Shown in pieces: positions 62,238 to 64,000 of a DNA stretch of 64,000 nucleotides. The notes beneath the pieces are model-generated. The model saw only the letters and a list, made by a program, of their open reading frames with translations. It was not told the origin of the DNA and did no database searches. The stretch is from Acidovorax soli (GTDB taxonomy: Bacteria > Pseudomonadota > Gammaproteobacteria > Burkholderiales > Burkholderiaceae_C): contig NZ_JACHLK010000002.1 of NCBI RefSeq assembly GCF_014207955.1, forward strand, positions 496,001 through 560,000, given 5' to 3'. Position 1 is the stretch's first letter. Every line of letters starts with the position of its first letter. The translations under genes and the position numbers were made by a program.

Positions 62238-62578
62238 CAGTGGCCCACGCTCTTGGAGAACAGGTTCACGACCAGCACGCCGGCAATGATCAGGCCCAGG
62301 CCGATCACGGCCGGCAGGTCCAGCTTCTGGCCGAAGGCCAGCCAGCCCACGACCGAGATCAGCACGATGCCCACGCCCGACCAGATGGCATAGGCAATGC
62401 CGACCGGCAGGGTCCTGAGCGTGAGCGACAGCAGGTAGAACGACAGGCCGTAGGTCACGACCGTGATGGCGCTCGGCCCCAGGCGGGTGAAGCCGTCGGA
62501 GGCCTTGAGCGCCGAGGTGCCGATCACCTCGGAGACGATGGCGACGCCGAGCAAGGCGTAGGCGGTGGTCAGGTTCAT
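62237..62578 (-). CDS. small multidrug resistance (SMR) efflux protein
   Basis: 113 residues, four membrane helices. TTAYALLGVAIVSEVIGTSA holds the conserved Glu 17-19 region (SEVIGT), and the rest matches EmrE/SugE/QacE (AYAIWSGVGIVLISVVGW). Exports cationic compounds. The stop is in the 105-bp repeat. Start ATG 62578 is 2 bases after the TetR stop, so the two are cotranscribed. Confidence 0.85.
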   Translation of the reverse strand: MNLTTAYALLGVAIVSEVIGTSALKASDGFTRLGPSAITVVTYGLSFYLLSLTLRTLPVGIAYAIWSGVGIVLISVVGWLAFGQKLDLPAVIGLGLIIAGVLVVNLFSKSVGH

Positions 62579-62580
62579 GG

Positions 62581-63156
62581 CTAGGTGGCTCCATCGCAAA
62601 GGTTCAACAAAGTCTGCAGCACGCGGGTTCTGCGTGCCTCATCCATGGGGTACACATCCAGCATCTGGCTGAACCAGTAGCCGTCGGCCGCCATGCGGCA
62701 GGCCAGCAGGCGGTCGGCCATGCGCAGGTCGTCGCCATCGTGGGCCAGGGCTTTTTGCATCTCGGCGCTCCAGCGCTCGCGCGCGGCCGGCAGGGTCAGC
62801 GCCAGCAGGCCGATGGCGCGCTGTGCCTCCACGCGGTTGCAATCGCTGAAGCCATCGAAGGCAGTGCGGATGTAGGCACGGGCATGCCGGCCGGGGCGGC
62901 CCTCCTCTTCGAGCGCCAGGGCGCGCGCGTAGCCTTGCAGGAATTCTTCGAACAGCTGGTCATTCAGCGCATCGAGCAGGGCCTGCTTGCTGCGAAAGTG
63001 GTGCTGCAGGCCGCCCTTGGTCACGCCCGCGCGGGTCGACACGGCATCGAGCGTGACCGCGTGCGGCCCCTGCTCGACCAGCAGCGTGCGCACCACGGCC
63101 AGCAGTTGGCTGCGCACGAGTTCGGGGTGCTTCTGGCGGCGGTGGGCTTCGGTCAC
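62581..63156 (-). CDS. TetR-family repressor
   Basis: 191 residues with start GTG 63156 (a TTG at 63168 would add four). The N-terminal helix-turn-helix is VTLDAVSTRAGVTKGGLQHH, and the C-terminal ligand domain is helical and divergent. Controls itself and the SMR pump (2 bases apart). A near-perfect 30-bp palindrome overlaps its start region. Confidence 0.85.
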   Translation of the reverse strand: MTEAHRRQKHPELVRSQLLAVVRTLLVEQGPHAVTLDAVSTRAGVTKGGLQHHFRSKQALLDALNDQLFEEFLQGYARALALEEEGRPGRHARAYIRTAFDGFSDCNRVEAQRAIGLLALTLPAARERWSAEMQKALAHDGDDLRMADRLLACRMAADGYWFSQMLDVYPMDEARRTRVLQTLLNLCDGAT

Positions 63157-63160
63157 GGCG

Positions 63161-63190
63161 ATAAACAAACCATCTGGATGGATTGTTTAT
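63161..63190. promoter_or_regulatory. TetR operator palindrome
   Basis: ATAAACAAACCATC-TG-GATGGATTGTTTAT: 13 of 14 arm bases pair, length 30. It lies at the TetR start region, between the tetR-SMR operon and the divergent gene at 63295, so it is very probably the TetR binding site. Confidence 0.75.
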
Positions 63191-63294
63191 TGTAGCGCCA
63201 ATGGCCCTGCTGTGCACAATGCCCTTGCCCAAAGCCGGTCTGGGGCGGTACAAGCCAGATTCCGCCCCGCGCGTCCACCCCAGCTCTCGCACCC

Positions 63295-63786
63295 ATGGCA
63301 GATCCCTCTCGACAGTGGCTGATCGACGCCTTGCACACATGCTTGCTGCCCGCGCTGGAGGGCCAGGGCTTTGTGCCGCACCCGCTGGCCGGCGAGGATG
63401 CCCGCAGCCCCGAGATCCGCACCAGCTTTCCCCTCGGCCAGTCGCGCCGAGCGCGCGAGGGTGGCCATGACCTGGTGGAAATCCAGCTCGACCGCCGCCG
63501 CCCGGCCTTTCGGCTGAACCTGGGCGTGGCGCCCGATGCCGGTATCCTGCACGCTGCGGGTCCGGTGGCACGGGACCAGATCTGGGTGCACTACCTGCCC
63601 CGGTACTTCGAGCTGTACCAGCACCCGCTGTTCAGGCGGTGGTTCGCCATCGGCCGCTGGTCGCGCGCTTCCGCCAAGGTAGAGGACTACGCCGCGCTGG
63701 TGGACCGGGCCGTGGCCCTGCTGCCCGAGATCGACCAGACGCTGGCGGTTGGCAAGCCCGGCCAGCATGTGCGGGCCGTGGGCTGA
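63295..63786 (+). CDS. conserved hypothetical protein (DUF4304-like)
   Basis: 163 residues. MADPSRQWLIDALHTCLLPA, a beta-rich middle (DLVEIQLDRRRPAFRLNLGV) and a helical end resemble the shape of DUF4304-type proteins, but the match is by general shape only. It is divergent from tetR and shares its control region. It ends two bases before the second repeat copy. Confidence 0.5.
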   Translation: MADPSRQWLIDALHTCLLPALEGQGFVPHPLAGEDARSPEIRTSFPLGQSRRAREGGHDLVEIQLDRRRPAFRLNLGVAPDAGILHAAGPVARDQIWVHYLPRYFELYQHPLFRRWFAIGRWSRASAKVEDYAALVDRAVALLPEIDQTLAVGKPGQHVRAVG

Positions 63787-63788
63787 CT

Positions 63789-63893
63789 ATACGGATTTGC
63801 CTTTAACCGCATAGCGTCGTTGGTTCGCCTTGCCGTGCTACAGCACTGTCTGCGGCTTCCCGCCTAGCTATGCGATCAAATGCCAATCCGTAT
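63789..63893 (-). repeat. 105-bp repeat element, copy 2 (inverted)
   Basis: The reverse complement of this segment matches 62133-62237, including ATACGGATT and AATCCGTAT ends and the TAGGCGGGAAGCCGCAGACA core. Most differences lie near the two ends. It ends inside the hrpA stop codon, as copy 1 ends inside the SMR stop codon. Confidence 0.75.
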
Positions 63894-64000
63894 CAGCTGT
63901 TGACCTGCGCCCAGAGCTTTTCCAGGCGCTTCACGCTCACCGGCTGCGGCGTGCGCAGCTCCTGCGCGAAGAAGCTCACGCGCAGTTCCTCCAGCAGCCA
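63893..64000 (-). CDS. hrpA: ATP-dependent RNA helicase HrpA, C-terminal end only
   Basis: 36 codons on the minus strand: WLLEELRVSFFAQELRTPQP then VSVKRLEKLWAQVNS, the conserved C-terminus (DUF3418) of HrpA. The TGA stop is at 63895-63893, the last base being the repeat edge. The gene runs off the right edge of the window. Confidence 0.7.
   Translation of the reverse strand, partial: WLLEELRVSFFAQELRTPQPVSVKRLEKLWAQVNS

Noticed and set aside
1..64000. CRISPR arrays, tRNA, rRNA genes
   Set aside because: No regularly spaced repeats of 25-40 bases and no tRNA-like cloverleaf or rRNA segment were found by reading both strands. A proper scan was not possible.

Overview
The window is high-GC DNA with the gene content and protein style of a betaproteobacterium, probably of the Comamonadaceae (CzcI/CzcC-type operons, PbrR/CadR-type MerR regulators, small DUF4148-type secreted proteins, an HrpA helicase end on the right). 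This assignment rests on gene style, not on a marker gene. No rRNA, tRNA or CRISPR array was seen. Most of the sequence is a dense heavy-metal resistance island. Its right edge carries a tyrosine recombinase (about 59.8 kb) and a truncated chromosomal gene (about 61.8 kb); ordinary chromosome follows.

Layout. (1) 1-10.8 kb is a Pb/Cd/Zn block: a cut CDF exporter, a long DsbD/ScsB-like reductase, a membrane fatty-acid hydroxylase followed by NadE, a PbrR/CadR regulator, a P1B ATPase with four N-terminal MDCxxEE modules, then PAP2 phosphatase, LspA, a TlpA-like lipoprotein and DsbA. Three MerR-type promoters with 19-bp spacers tie these together. (2) 10.9-11.5 kb holds remnants of sco, cusB and cusA. 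(3) 11.9-12.9 kb is a two-gene cassette of DUF4148-type exported proteins. (4) 13.0-24.5 kb is a czc locus: DUF4148-like gene, czcI-C-B-A, two unknown small genes, czcD and a lipoprotein on the minus strand, with czcRS divergent. (5) 24.5-29.8 kb has cadR/cadA, a DsbA-like/DsbB pair, a stray CzcI-like gene and another DUF4148-like gene. (6) 29.9-30.8 kb has an isolated fliQ and an IS5-family remnant. (7) 30.9-41.1 kb is a copper/silver operon (copper-storage-type protein, DUF305, DUF2933, CPx ATPase, unknown, cusCBA). (8) 41.6-42.6 kb is a second copy of the DUF4148 cassette, then an isolated fliE. (9) 43.2-51.2 kb has a putative nuclease coupled to copS-copR and a divergent copper operon (TolC-like protein, multicopper oxidase, cupredoxin, CusF-like protein). 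(10) 52.0-55.5 kb is cueR, copZ and copA with three CueR-type promoters. (11) 55.6-61.7 kb is accessory cargo: HAD and metallophosphoesterase proteins, small unknowns, two XRE regulators, integrase, nucleotidyltransferase and a PIN-like protein. (12) 61.8-64 kb is chromosome: truncated pentapeptide protein, SMR pump, TetR, an unknown and the hrpA end, with two inverted 105-bp repeats.

How it fits together. Metals are expelled from the cytoplasm by P-type ATPases and CDF proteins and from the periplasm by Czc and Cus RND systems. Copper is also oxidised and bound in the periplasm. Regulation appears to be in two layers: MerR-type promoters serve the cytoplasmic systems, and two OmpR-type two-component systems serve the periplasmic ones. 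A recurring 17-bp motif with invariant CA and GTAAT positions (six copies) lies only in the control regions of the DUF4148-type genes and the two two-component loci. The most unusual items are this small-protein regulon, the putative nuclease translationally coupled to copS, the Pb/Cd-type promoter in front of a fatty-acid hydroxylase and NadE, and the orphan fliQ/fliE pair.
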